A stretch of 64,000 bases of DNA from Alphaproteobacteria bacterium (GTDB lineage: Bacteria; Pseudomonadota; Alphaproteobacteria; GCA-016699305), in NCBI GenBank assembly GCA_016699305.1, contig CP064970.1, positions 248,001-312,000 on the forward strand. Direction: 5' to 3'. Position numbers and translations under genes: made by a program. Positions within the stretch are counted from its first letter, which is position 1; the number at the start of each line of letters is the position of its first letter. The notes below the pieces were generated by a model. The model saw only the letters and a program-made list of their open reading frames with translations, was not told the origin of the DNA and ran no database searches. This document shows positions 23,664 to 32,584 of this stretch, piece after piece.

Positions 23664-25217
23664 TTATAAATCTTGCCCGGAATAGGAGCAATTAAAGGAT
23701 TTATTGCACACGGGGAAATCCGCGACAATGTTTCCTTCCAACACGGCCTCAAGCAATGGCCATTGCAGCCATGATGGGTCACGGATAAAGACATCGGTGA
23801 CAAACATGTCCGCATCCAGTTTGACCCAAGTGACGATATCGCCACGGAACCCTTCCACAAGGGCTAGGCCTTCCATGGCCTTAGGCGATGTGGGCCTGGG
23901 CGTTTGCAGTTCCATGTCATGAATGCTCGGCAGTCGGGCCAGGATTTGCTCGACAATATCCAGGGAGGACTCGATCTCACGAATGCGTACCCACAGCCGT
24001 GACTGGACATCGCCTTCCTTAAAGACAGGAACGTTGAACTCCAGTTTCGGATAAGGCGCATAGGGCAGGTCGCGGCGCACGTCAAAGGCGCGGCCCGATG
24101 CGCGGCCGATGAAACCGCCTGCGGCAAAGGACTGCGCTAAATGCGGCTTGAGAATACCGGTGGTCATTGTCCGATCCAGGAAAGAAATCGGCGTGGCCAA
24201 CATGTCGATGACCGGTGCGAATTTCTGACGCAGGTTTTGCGCCAACTTGACCAAAAGGTCACGGTTGGTATCCGACAGGTCCACCGTGACGCCGCCCGGG
24301 ATAATGCGATCCATCATCAGGCGGTGACCAAAACATGTGTCGCATGCCGCCAACACGCTTTCGCGTAGAATGCTGCATTGGGCATGCGGGAAAGTGAAGG
24401 CCACGTCGTTGGAGATCATGGCCACGTCCCAAAAATGATTGGCCAGACGTTCCAACTCGGCCATCAACGCGCGTAACCAGACGGCGCGCTTGGTCGGCTC
24501 GATCTCCCAGGCGGCTTCCACGGCGCGGCAAAAGGCCAAGGCATGCGCCACGGTGCTGTCACCGGAAAGACGCGCGGCCAAACGTACGGCGTCATCCGCC
24601 TTACGTCCGCGTATCAGGGACAGGGTACCTTTATGCACCCAGCCCATCTTTTCTTCCATACGGACGACGGTCTCGCCGTTCAGAGTAAAGCGGAAATGTC
24701 CCGGCTCGATGATGCCCGCATGCACGGGACCCACGGGAATCTGGTGCAGGCCTTCGCCTTCGACCGGAAGGAACTCATAAGCGGGCATATCGGTCAGACG
24801 CGGCGCAGGCTTTGACGCCATCGGCGTGCGATGCGACCATGTGCCGTGATCCAGCCAAGGGCGGGTATCGGGCAAGGACTCGGCCACAAGGCCCCAGAAT
24901 TCTTGAATGGTCCGCTCTAACCGCATTGCGCCCGGACGCGCCAGGGACAGACACGGGAAACTGACCGAGCCTTGCAGGTCCAAACTGGCCACGGCCAATT
25001 CCTTGGCCTTGCTGTCATAGAAAGCGGCGTGAATATGCTGCGTCTCTGCCCATTCGGACAACAGCTCCCATTCAGGATGGGCATGTAAGGATTCGATCAG
25101 TGAGAACCAGCCCCGGCGATCCAATTTATGGCGCGGCGCGCCCTGCAAAGAGCCATCATCCGGCCCCAAAGAGCCAAGGCAATCGATCAAGGTCTGGGGA
25201 GAAGTGGAAACCGTCAT
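23664..25217 (-). CDS. hyfG: Hydrogenase-4-like large subunit with degenerate NiFe site (HyfG type, Ehr-like)
   Basis: 517 residues: an N-terminal NuoC-like part (to about 130), then the NuoD/HycE-like large-subunit domain (GPVHAGIIEPGHFRF, MGWVHKGTL, LERLANHFWD, GGFIGRASGRAFDVR). In NiFe enzymes two CxxC motifs bind nickel. Here the first reads RLSGDSTVAH with Ser218 and Ser221 in place of both cysteines. The C-terminal one reads SFNCSYSGQDL with only Cys510 left and Ser513 for the fourth. A NiFe centre is therefore very unlikely, and the protein fits the energy-converting hydrogenase-related (Ehr) group between complex I and group 4 hydrogenases. Six bases downstream of hyfF. Confidence 0.88.
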   Translation of the reverse strand: MTVSTSPQTLIDCLGSLGPDDGSLQGAPRHKLDRRGWFSLIESLHAHPEWELLSEWAETQHIHAAFYDSKAKELAVASLDLQGSVSFPCLSLARPGAMRLERTIQEFWGLVAESLPDTRPWLDHGTWSHRTPMASKPAPRLTDMPAYEFLPVEGEGLHQIPVGPVHAGIIEPGHFRFTLNGETVVRMEEKMGWVHKGTLSLIRGRKADDAVRLAARLSGDSTVAHALAFCRAVEAAWEIEPTKRAVWLRALMAELERLANHFWDVAMISNDVAFTFPHAQCSILRESVLAACDTCFGHRLMMDRIIPGGVTVDLSDTNRDLLVKLAQNLRQKFAPVIDMLATPISFLDRTMTTGILKPHLAQSFAAGGFIGRASGRAFDVRRDLPYAPYPKLEFNVPVFKEGDVQSRLWVRIREIESSLDIVEQILARLPSIHDMELQTPRPTSPKAMEGLALVEGFRGDIVTWVKLDADMFVTDVFIRDPSWLQWPLLEAVLEGNIVADFPVCNKSFNCSYSGQDL

Positions 25218-25223
25218 GACACG

Positions 25224-26723
25224 TTATCCCAATCGAGGAGCAATGGCGCTAAGCCAGGTGTTCAAGAAGCCAGGCATCGCCACGGCCAAGGCCACGGCCA
25301 ACAGCAGATGCAGCACCGCAGGCCAGATGGCCCAACCCGGCACATGCGCGTGCTTATGCGCATGGTGATCAGGTGCGGGCGGCTCGCCAAAGGCGACCAC
25401 CTGGGCGAAACCGATCAAGGCGCTGACAGCCAACAACAATCCCAGCAAGAACACCACGGCCAAGGCAGGGGATGCGGCCACGGTGGCCTTGATGATGAGG
25501 AACTCGGTATTGAACAACAGAAAGGGAGGCAATCCCGCGATGGCGATGATACCGGCCAGGAACGTCCAACCGATCACCGGATTCGTCCGGACCAACCCGT
25601 TCATCGCATCCACCTGATTGCTGCCGCGCGCGATACGCGCCAGCCCCGCGATGCAAAACAAGGCGGATTTGATCAGGCTGTGGCCCAGCATGTGCAGCAT
25701 GCCCGCGAAATTGGCCGCCGCGCCGCCGATGCCAAAGGCAAATGCCGCGATACCCATATGCTCGATTGAAGAGTAGGCCAGCATGCGCTTGGCGTCGCGG
25801 CGGCGATACAAGGCCAAAGCGGCCAAGAAGACCGAGGCTAACCCCATGATGATCAGCAACGGCCCCGGTGCCAACGTATCGGGATTGGCGGCAAAGACCA
25901 TCTTAAAGCGCAGCAGCACATATAAGGCCACATTCAGCAACAAGCCTGAAAGCATCGCCGAAAGAGGGGAGGGGCCTTCGCTATGCGCGTCCGGCAGCCA
26001 TGCATGCAGCGGTGCCAAGCCCGCCTTGGTGCCATAGCCGATCAACAAGAACACATAGGCGATATCCAAAAGACGCGGATTGATTCGCGCGGCCAGTGGC
26101 TGGATTTGATCCCACGACATGGCCGCCAAACCCTCGCCGCCCACGCTTTGCGTGCCCAGCAGGACCAAGGCCGTGCCGAACAGGGCCAGGACGATTCCAA
26201 CGCCGCATAGGATAAAGTATTTCCATCCGGCCTCAATCGCCGCCGGCGTGCGCGAGATGGTCAGCACCAGAACCGTGGATAAGGTGGCCACTTCCAAAGC
26301 CGCCCAGATCAGGCCGATATTGTTCGCCTGCAAGGCCAACAGCATCGAGGCCAGAAACATCTGATAGAACACATGATAGCGTCTTAGGCGATGCTCGGTC
26401 AGTAAACCGGACTCGATCTCATGCTTCATATAGGCATAACTGAACAGAGAGGTCGTGAAAGCCACAAAGGCGGTCAGAACCACAAAGGGCGTGTTCAACG
26501 AGTCGAGAATAAAGAACGTACTGGACGGCCCCGGCTCAAGAACCAACAGGATCGAACAGATGAACGTCAGCAGGCAGGACAGGATATTGATCCCCGCTGC
26601 CATGCGATACGAGCCGACAAAGAACAAGCCAAAAGCGGCCACCAAAGGCACGGCGGCGACCATAAAGGCTGGATGAGGCATATGCGCCGTCATGCCCAGA
26701 ATTTGGGAAAGGATATTATTCAT
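25224..26723 (-). CDS. hyfF: Hydrogenase-4-like membrane subunit F (antiporter-like)
   Basis: 499 residues with about 14 transmembrane helices, of the ND4/ND5/MrpD-like proton-translocating family. The conserved central segment appears as GTKAGLAPLHAWLPDAH followed by SEGPSPLSAMLSG, carrying the functional lysine and histidine, and YSSIEHMGIAAFAFGIGG. A His-rich loop (PDHHAHKHAHVPG) lies near the C-terminus. It is expected to move protons (or sodium) across the inner membrane, driven by the peripheral arm. Its start overlaps the end of hyfE by four bases, so the subunits are co-translated. Confidence 0.92.
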   Translation of the reverse strand: MNNILSQILGMTAHMPHPAFMVAAVPLVAAFGLFFVGSYRMAAGINILSCLLTFICSILLVLEPGPSSTFFILDSLNTPFVVLTAFVAFTTSLFSYAYMKHEIESGLLTEHRLRRYHVFYQMFLASMLLALQANNIGLIWAALEVATLSTVLVLTISRTPAAIEAGWKYFILCGVGIVLALFGTALVLLGTQSVGGEGLAAMSWDQIQPLAARINPRLLDIAYVFLLIGYGTKAGLAPLHAWLPDAHSEGPSPLSAMLSGLLLNVALYVLLRFKMVFAANPDTLAPGPLLIIMGLASVFLAALALYRRRDAKRMLAYSSIEHMGIAAFAFGIGGAAANFAGMLHMLGHSLIKSALFCIAGLARIARGSNQVDAMNGLVRTNPVIGWTFLAGIIAIAGLPPFLLFNTEFLIIKATVAASPALAVVFLLGLLLAVSALIGFAQVVAFGEPPAPDHHAHKHAHVPGWAIWPAVLHLLLAVALAVAMPGFLNTWLSAIAPRLG

Positions 26724-27388
26724 TCGCGGTCCCTGCGATAGGCGTCGATGTAACGGATGTCGAGCGTGTCGAAACGCTCGCGGATGTGGAAGAAGAAGAT
26801 GCCAAAGATGATGAAGCTGAAGAAGACCGCCAGGGCGATCGACAGCTCGATGATCATCGGCATGCCGCCGGCACCGATCACGGCCAGCAACATGCCGTTC
26901 TCAATCGAGATAAAGCCGATGACCTGGCACACGGCGTTATGCCGCACGATCATGGTCAAAAAGCCCATCAGCACTAGGGACAGGCCCAACGCCAACATAT
27001 TGCGTTCCAAAACATTGCTTCCCGCCATGGCCGAGCCAGAGATCAGGATCGACAATGTGACCAGGGCCAGGGCCAAGGCAATCGTCCACCCCATGCGATA
27101 GGCCGGTTGTACCTCGCGCCGCACGTCAAGCTTGGTGATATAGACCATCAGCAACAAGGGAACCAAACCGCCTTTAAGCAGCATGGTGATGGCCCCGGTG
27201 ATAAACAAATCCGGCGCGTTTTTCAGAGCCGCCATCCAAAAGGCCAGGGCGGCGACCATCATCGACTGCACCGAGAATAAGGCCAGCATCGATCCCAAGC
27301 GCCGCTGATAGAGCATGGCAAAGCTCATCAACAGCGCCAACGCGCCAAATAAATTCGCGATATTGACGGAATCGGCCAAAGGAATCAC
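26720..27388 (-). CDS. hyfE: Hydrogenase-4-like membrane subunit E (NuoK-like)
   Basis: 222 residues, about seven hydrophobic helices, of the HyfE family, whose C-terminal half corresponds to NuoK: GFLTMIVRHNAVCQVIGFIS, IENGMLLAVIGAGGMP, then IELSIALAVFFSFIIFGIFF. The conserved glutamate in the IENGML helix is in the position of the proton-path glutamate of NuoK. Overlaps hyfC by four bases at its start and hyfF by four at its end. No separate homologue of HyfD or HyfA is present. Confidence 0.9.
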   Translation of the reverse strand: MIPLADSVNIANLFGALALLMSFAMLYQRRLGSMLALFSVQSMMVAALAFWMAALKNAPDLFITGAITMLLKGGLVPLLLMVYITKLDVRREVQPAYRMGWTIALALALVTLSILISGSAMAGSNVLERNMLALGLSLVLMGFLTMIVRHNAVCQVIGFISIENGMLLAVIGAGGMPMIIELSIALAVFFSFIIFGIFFFHIRERFDTLDIRYIDAYRRDRE

Positions 27389-28344
27389 GATACGCCTCCG
27401 TGATTAAAGAGAAACACGAAACACCCGGCCAACAGGGCAAACAAAATGGCCGCGCCCAGATATTCCGGCACGCGGAAAACGCGCATCTTGGCGATGCTGG
27501 ACTCCAGCATTGCCACGGCAAAGCCCGCCAGCAATAGCTTGATGATCCAGGCCCCCACGGCGTTCAAGACGGCCAGCGGATCGGCTATGGGGCCGGACAC
27601 CATGCCATAGGGAAAGAACAACGCGCCGATCAAGCCGATATACAAAACCAGCTTCATCATGCGCGTCACTTCGATCAGCGCCAGATGACGGCCCGAATAT
27701 TCCAGCACCATGGCCTCATGAACCATGGTCAGCTCAAGATGCGTGGCCGGATTGTCGATCGGCACACGCCCGTTTTCAGCCACGGCCACCATGCTGAGCG
27801 ACAGGAACAAGAACAGCAGAGAGATTTGCACATGCAGGCCGCCGGCGATCATATGCTCGGCAATATGTCCCGGCATGGTGCTGCCGGTGATCAGCGAGCA
27901 AACCAGGATCAGCACGCACAAGGCCGGTTCGGCCAAGCTTGCGATCATCAGGTCGCGGCTGGCACCCAGACCGCCAAAGGCCGTGCCGATGTCCAGGCCA
28001 GCCAAGGCCGTCCAGAAACGCGCCATGGCCAATAAGGATAAAACGATCAACAAATCGCCCATGCGATGCGCGGGCAAGTCGGTTGCGATCATCGGCACCA
28101 TCAAACAAGCCACGAAAATCGCCGCAAAACCTACATAGGGGGCTGCGCGGAATATCCATGACGCGGCATCGGCGACGCAGGCTTCCTTACGCAACAGACG
28201 CGCGATATCCCGATAAGGCTGCCATATCGGCGCGCCCCGGCGCGACGTCATGCGCGCCTTCAGCCAGCGGATATAGCCCGTCAACAGCGGTGCCAGCGCC
28301 AAGATCAGAATCCCATGCAGGATTTGAGCCGCGATGCTGCTCAT
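27385..28344 (-). CDS. hyfC: Hydrogenase-4-like membrane subunit C (NuoH/HycD-like)
   Basis: 319 residues from ATG 28344, overlapping the hyfB stop as ATGA; the longer frame is antisense-like and rejected. Eight hydrophobic helices. NuoH-family signatures are WQPYRDIARLLRKE (N-terminal loop), GLGASRDLMIASLAEPAL and AENGRVPIDNPATHLELTMV followed by HEAMVLEYSG. This subunit joins the peripheral arm to the pump subunits and lines the quinone-like cavity in complex I. Conserved acidic residues of the E-channel are kept. Confidence 0.92.
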   Translation of the reverse strand: MSSIAAQILHGILILALAPLLTGYIRWLKARMTSRRGAPIWQPYRDIARLLRKEACVADAASWIFRAAPYVGFAAIFVACLMVPMIATDLPAHRMGDLLIVLSLLAMARFWTALAGLDIGTAFGGLGASRDLMIASLAEPALCVLILVCSLITGSTMPGHIAEHMIAGGLHVQISLLFLFLSLSMVAVAENGRVPIDNPATHLELTMVHEAMVLEYSGRHLALIEVTRMMKLVLYIGLIGALFFPYGMVSGPIADPLAVLNAVGAWIIKLLLAGFAVAMLESSIAKMRVFRVPEYLGAAILFALLAGCFVFLFNHGGVS

Positions 28345-30359
28345 GCTCCTAACCCCCATACGATCAACAACAACAGGATCAAGGCTCCGAACATCAGAAC
28401 CAGATTGGGCCGCAAGGTGATGCGTTCCAGCTTTTCGGCATGATCCGACAACCATGCCACGGCCTGGCCAATCGGGCGATAGATCGCATCCCATACCCGG
28501 TCATTCATCTGGAATTCCAACTTCGCGGCAGAGATGTCCGAAGGCGGCGGCATCCGTACCTTTTCATGGCTGTGATAGATCAGGTCATTGAACACGCGGC
28601 GCAGGGGTTGTGAAAAACCCGAAGGGCTGTATTGCGCCAACGCGCCCGGATCGCCCTGACCGCAGGCCCAAGGCTGGCCGCCGCGCACGGCGCGGTTGAC
28701 CCACAGCGCGCGCACCACCGCAAGCATGACCAATGTCGCCACAAAGGCCAGGAACACAGCCAAGGCTATATATGCCCCCATGCTTACTGTGGGCGAACCG
28801 GGAGTCACGCCGTCCAGCAGCATCGCCACAACCGGGGCAACAAGCGCCTCGAATTGCGGGGTGGCAAGCCCCAGGACCAAGGTCAGGATCACCGGCAAGG
28901 CCAAGGCCAATTTCATCGACACGGTGCCTTCATGCGCCGATGCGGCGGCCTCGCTGCGCGCGCGGCCCAGAAAGATCATGCCGAAAAAGCGTACCATCCC
29001 GGCCACGGCCAGGGCGGCCACCAAGGCCAAGAAGGCTGCGGCAAAGACGCCGCCGATTTGCATCGTCCAGGCCGAACTGCGCGCCATCTCGAAGAACACA
29101 TGGAACAAGCGCCATTCTCCGGGCAAGCCGCCCAGAAAAGGCAGTGCCGCCATCGACGCGCATCCCATCAGCACGAACAAGGCCGTGGTCGGCATGCGGT
29201 GGATCAGGCCGCCCAGCTTGTTCATGTCGCGTTCGCCCGTGGCATGCAGCACGGCACCCGCGCCGCAGAACAGCAAGGCTTTGACCGCCGCATGATTGGC
29301 CATCAAGATCATCGCGGCCAGCAAAGGCAAGATGGCCGCGCCCGCATGCCCGCCGGCCTTATGGACCAAGGCCATGCCCAAGGCGGCGGCGATCAGGCCC
29401 ACATTCTCGACCGTCGAAAAGGCCAGCACTTTTTTCCCATCGTTCTGCATCAGAGATTGCAGCACACCCAATCCCGCGCTGAAGAGGCCCATGATCAACA
29501 AGGCCCAGCCGCTCCATGCGGGAGCTTGCGGCAGGATGATGAACAGAAAACGAAGCAGGGCATAAAGCGCGATTTTGGTCATCGCGCCGCTCATCAGGGC
29601 CGAGACATGGCTTGGCGCGGCCGGATGCGCCAAAGGCAACCAGGCATGCGTGGGAGCCAACCCCGCCTTGGAACCCGCGCCAGCCAGTACCAGCACAACA
29701 ACGGCGGCGGTAGCCCAGCTGCCCAGCTGTCCCGCGCCATAGGCCAAATCCCCAAAGCTGGGATTCATGGCGAACCCTTCGCCCGGCACCGCGACCGCGA
29801 TCAATCCGATGGCCAATAGCAGCGCCAAAGTGCCCAGGCTGGCCATGATCAAATAGACCTGCGCCGCGCGGCGGTTTTGCGCTTCGTGATGCTGCACCAG
29901 AACCAACAACCACGACGCCAACGACATGGCCTCCCAAGACAGCAAAAAGGCAAAGGCATCGCTGGCCAATAACACCATATTCATGGCCAACAAGAACAAG
30001 GGATAGAAGATCAGCAACTGGCCTTTGTTTTTCTCATGCGCGGCATAGCCGATCCCGAACAGGCTGGCGATCACGCCCACGCCATTGACCAGGATCAAAA
30101 AGAAAGCCGACAAGGTGTCCATGGCGAAATGGGTGCCGCCGCTGGCCAGACCCAACGGCAAGGTCAGTGTGCAATACCGAGCGAAATCAGGGTCCAAAAG
30201 AACCATGCCGGCCATGGCCATCATCAGCGCGCATGCCAAGGCGCACACGCCGTGCGCCATCGCGGAAACAACCTCGGTCCTGCGTGTATCGGAACGGCCT
30301 ATAAAGCCAAAAAGCGAAGCGACCGCCAGGGCCGTCAAACTCGATGCGAGTGCGTTCAT
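28341..30359 (-). CDS. hyfB: Hydrogenase-4-like membrane subunit B (antiporter-like, first gene of the operon)
   Basis: 672 residues with about 16-17 transmembrane helices, of the ND2/ND5/MrpA-like family. Conserved elements: LLSWEAMSLASWLLVL, GSKAGLAPTHAWLPLAH, PAAPSHVSALMSG, FSTVENVGLIAAALG. The C-terminal extension (from about 560) includes FSQPLRRVFND, typical of HyfB/HycC. ATG 30359 has an AAGAG ribosome site. It opens the operon hyfB-C-E-F-G-DUF4188-I. HyfA and HyfH ferredoxins and HyfD are absent, so the electron donor is not encoded here. An inverted repeat lies 37 bases before the start. Confidence 0.92.
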   Translation of the reverse strand: MNALASSLTALAVASLFGFIGRSDTRRTEVVSAMAHGVCALACALMMAMAGMVLLDPDFARYCTLTLPLGLASGGTHFAMDTLSAFFLILVNGVGVIASLFGIGYAAHEKNKGQLLIFYPLFLLAMNMVLLASDAFAFLLSWEAMSLASWLLVLVQHHEAQNRRAAQVYLIMASLGTLALLLAIGLIAVAVPGEGFAMNPSFGDLAYGAGQLGSWATAAVVVLVLAGAGSKAGLAPTHAWLPLAHPAAPSHVSALMSGAMTKIALYALLRFLFIILPQAPAWSGWALLIMGLFSAGLGVLQSLMQNDGKKVLAFSTVENVGLIAAALGMALVHKAGGHAGAAILPLLAAMILMANHAAVKALLFCGAGAVLHATGERDMNKLGGLIHRMPTTALFVLMGCASMAALPFLGGLPGEWRLFHVFFEMARSSAWTMQIGGVFAAAFLALVAALAVAGMVRFFGMIFLGRARSEAAASAHEGTVSMKLALALPVILTLVLGLATPQFEALVAPVVAMLLDGVTPGSPTVSMGAYIALAVFLAFVATLVMLAVVRALWVNRAVRGGQPWACGQGDPGALAQYSPSGFSQPLRRVFNDLIYHSHEKVRMPPPSDISAAKLEFQMNDRVWDAIYRPIGQAVAWLSDHAEKLERITLRPNLVLMFGALILLLLIVWGLGA

Positions 30360-30395
30360 GTGAATCTCTTGTTAAAGCTGTCTTTCAACTGACGC

Positions 30396-30455
30396 CGGCG
30401 CGCACCATAGCCGATTCGCTTGCAACTGAATACAGCCAGGCTATGGCGCACGCCG
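30396..30455. promoter_or_regulatory. Inverted repeat upstream of the Hyf-like operon
   Basis: The 17-base arms 30396-30412 and 30439-30455 pair at 15 of 17 positions around a 26-base spacer, with core CCATAGCC/GGCTATGG. It begins 37 bases upstream of the hyfB start, in the 5' leader or promoter. It may be an operator or an mRNA leader hairpin. Confidence 0.35.
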
Positions 30456-30718
30456 ATCTATGTTAACCAATCTGTCTGGACTTTCCCGAACGGGCAAAGG
30501 TTCCAGCTTGATAAAGCCTGCCGCATCCTTTTGGTTATACACTCTATTTTCGATCGTGTGAGTATGTATTCGATACGGTTTCAGGCGCACCGTTCCGGTT
30601 GTGCGCTCTTGGGGCTTGTCGATCGGCTCATGCAAAGTTTCACGCTCGGGTCTAATCCAATAGACACTTATGGGACCGAGGCTACTTCATACGGTTGGGG
30701 CGGTGCGGAAGAAATGGT

Positions 30719-30760
30719 CACATTAACGACCCTCGCCTAAAGGCGAGGGTCGTTAATGTG
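30719..30760. terminator. Perfect 19-bp hairpin upstream of ybaB
   Basis: Arms 30719-30737 and 30742-30760 are perfect inverted complements with loop TAAA. No T-run follows on either strand. It stands alone about 95 bases before ybaB and some 360 bases before hyfB, so it belongs to no obvious 3' end. Confidence 0.45.
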
Positions 30761-30853
30761 CTGAATTTCAGGGTTGATCGAGAAAAAGTTGAACTCTGGC
30801 GTCAAGGTGATAGTTTCGGAACAATGTTCACGTTCATAAAAGGCGGTTGAAGA

Positions 30854-31177
30854 ATGCCATCTCTGACAGACTTGATGAAGCAGGCTCAGGCCATGCAGGA
30901 CCGTATGCAAGAATCTCAGGCTCGTCTAGCCGAGACCGAGATCATTGGCGAGGCGGGCGGTGGTATGGTTAAGGTCATCTTGACTGGCCGTCACGAGGCC
31001 AAGAAGGTCCAAATCGATCCTAAATTGTTCGAGGGTGGCGAGCGCGAGATTCTCGAAGATCTCTTGGTTGCTGCATTTAACGATGCCCATGCTCGAATCG
31101 AGGCGCAAACGGCGGGCGAGACGGAAAAAATGCTGGGTGGGCTGAAACTGCCGCCCGGTTTCAAAATGCCCTTTTGA
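30854..31177 (+). CDS. ybaB: YbaB/EbfC nucleoid-associated protein
   Basis: 107 residues. The family pattern is clear: MPSLTDLMKQAQAMQDRMQE, ARLAETEIIGEAGGGMVKV, TGRHEAKKVQIDPKL, LEDLLVAAFNDA and the C-terminal GLKLPPGFKMPF. It is a small dimeric DNA-binding protein, usually cotranscribed with dnaX and recR. Here dnaX and recR are absent and dusB follows after 51 bases, so the genomic setting differs from the common one. The GGTTGAAGA before the ATG gives a weak ribosome site. Confidence 0.93.
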   Translation: MPSLTDLMKQAQAMQDRMQESQARLAETEIIGEAGGGMVKVILTGRHEAKKVQIDPKLFEGGEREILEDLLVAAFNDAHARIEAQTAGETEKMLGGLKLPPGFKMPF

Positions 31178-31228
31178 TGGTATCAAGCGACTGGCCCATC
31201 GCGGGGCCAAGCTGATAGACTGCGTTTC

Positions 31229-32242
31229 ATGATGGTGCCTGCACCCCAATCTTTGCCGCCGATTGTGATCGGGAATGTCGTCATTTCCGACCCGGTCTTG
31301 CTTGCGCCCATGGCTGGCGTGACGGATCAACCCTTCCGCCGCCTGGTCAAGCGGTTGGGTGCGGGACTGGTGGTGTCGGAGATGATCGCAAGCCCGGCCT
31401 TGGTGCGTCTACATGAACGCACCTTGCGCCGTGGCGACTTCGCGCCCGAGGAAAGTCCCGCCGCCGTTCAGATCGCAGGATGCGAGCCGGAGATGATGGC
31501 CCAGGCCGCGCGGATCAACGAGGCGCGCGGAGCGCAGATTCTGGATATCAACTTTGGTTGTCCTGCCAAGAAGATCGTGAACGGTTACGCTGGGTCCGCC
31601 TTAATGCGTGATGAAATTCGCGCCGCTCGTATTTTGGAAGCGGTGGTGCAAGCGGTGCGAATTCCCGTGACGTTGAAGATGCGTTTGGGTTGGGACCACA
31701 ATTCGCTCAATGCGCCGAACCTTGCGCGGATCGCCCAAGAATGCGGCATTCGCATGATCACCGTGCATGGCCGCACACGCTGCCAGTTCTATAACGGTCA
31801 AGCCGATTGGAAGGCCATCCGCGCCGTGAAGGAAGCCGTTGGTCTGCCCGTCATCGCCAATGGCGATATCATGACGCCCCAAGATGCCGCTCAGGCTTTG
31901 GCCGAATCCGGCGCTAATGGCGTGATGATCGGGCGCGGCGCGCAGGGAAGACCCTGGTTTCTTGGTCAAGTGATGGGATATTTGCGCACCGGCCAAGTTC
32001 CGCCTGATCCTACCTTGGCGCAACGCTATGAGTTGTTGATGTGGCATTTCGAAGCGATGCTGAGCCATCATGGCACCGAGACCGGCCTTCGCGCCGCGCG
32101 TAAGCATTTGGCGTGGTTCAGCAAAGGTCTCCCCGATTCGGCTCGCTTTCGCGCCGCTGTGACTCGTTTGCCCGAGGCTTCCGCCGTGCGTCAGTTCTTA
32201 CGCGAATTCTACGAACCGCTTTTGGCGGAAGGGACAGTCTAA
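31229..32242 (+). CDS. dusB: tRNA-dihydrouridine synthase B
   Basis: 337 residues of the DusB (NifR3) type: LAPMAGVTDQPFRRL (FMN-binding start), VSEMIAS, VQIAGCEPEMMAQAARI, DINFGCPAKKIVNGYAGSAL with the catalytic cysteine, TLKMRLGW, TVHGRTRCQFYNG, VIANGDI and VMIGRGAQGRPWF. The enzyme reduces uridines of tRNA D-loops using FMN and NADPH. In alphaproteobacteria it usually precedes ntrB-ntrC; in gammaproteobacteria it precedes fis. Here a fis-like gene starts three bases after its stop. Confidence 0.95.
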   Translation: MMVPAPQSLPPIVIGNVVISDPVLLAPMAGVTDQPFRRLVKRLGAGLVVSEMIASPALVRLHERTLRRGDFAPEESPAAVQIAGCEPEMMAQAARINEARGAQILDINFGCPAKKIVNGYAGSALMRDEIRAARILEAVVQAVRIPVTLKMRLGWDHNSLNAPNLARIAQECGIRMITVHGRTRCQFYNGQADWKAIRAVKEAVGLPVIANGDIMTPQDAAQALAESGANGVMIGRGAQGRPWFLGQVMGYLRTGQVPPDPTLAQRYELLMWHFEAMLSHHGTETGLRAARKHLAWFSKGLPDSARFRAAVTRLPEASAVRQFLREFYEPLLAEGTV

Positions 32243-32245
32243 TCC

Positions 32246-32584
32246 ATGCAGAATCAGGCCTCATTGTGCGACGCCGCTCCACCGCCCCCTGGCCTTGCCG
32301 ATGTGATCGAAGCGCATATGCGGGCCTATATGAAAGCTCATGATTCCTTGCAACCTTGCGCGGGACTGTATGGCCGTGTGATGTGCGAAGTCGAGCGCCC
32401 TTTGTTGCGCGTGGTTCTGGATTCGTGTGCCGGAAATCAAAAACGCGCGGCGGCTATGCTGGGCATCAACCGCAACACCTTGCACCGCCGATTGATAGAG
32501 CTGGGCTTGATTGAGGCGACCGAGACGGCACCTGTGCGCAAGCCTTCGCGTCGCGCGGGCGCAACCCGCGGAGGTTCACGGTGA
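32246..32584 (+). CDS. Fis-like DNA-binding protein between dusB and ntrY
   Basis: 112 residues. The region from about 40 to 85 lines up with E. coli Fis: LYGRVMCEVERPLLRVVLDS, then CAGNQKRAAAMLGINRNTLH and RRLIELGL, where Fis has LY-V--EVE-PLL and GNQTRAALMMGINRGTL. The upstream helix (VIEAHMRAYMKAH) also matches the start of the Fis core, so it is more than a bare helix-turn-helix. The same fold ends NtrC. A basic tail follows. It starts three bases after dusB and overlaps the GTG of ntrY by four, so it is translated with both. Either a true Fis or the remains of an ntrC gene. Confidence 0.8.
   Translation: MQNQASLCDAAPPPPGLADVIEAHMRAYMKAHDSLQPCAGLYGRVMCEVERPLLRVVLDSCAGNQKRAAAMLGINRNTLHRRLIELGLIEATETAPVRKPSRRAGATRGGSR

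Larger units (their letters stand above)
30360..30853. other. 494-base divergent region between hyfB and ybaB
   Basis: Divergent promoter region for the Hyf-like operon (left) and ybaB (right). It holds the inverted repeat at 30396-30455 and the perfect hairpin at 30719-30760, and is otherwise without a supportable gene. It is visibly more AT-rich than the coding flanks. No promoter can be assigned with confidence; a TTGAAC near 30790 could serve ybaB. Confidence 0.4.
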
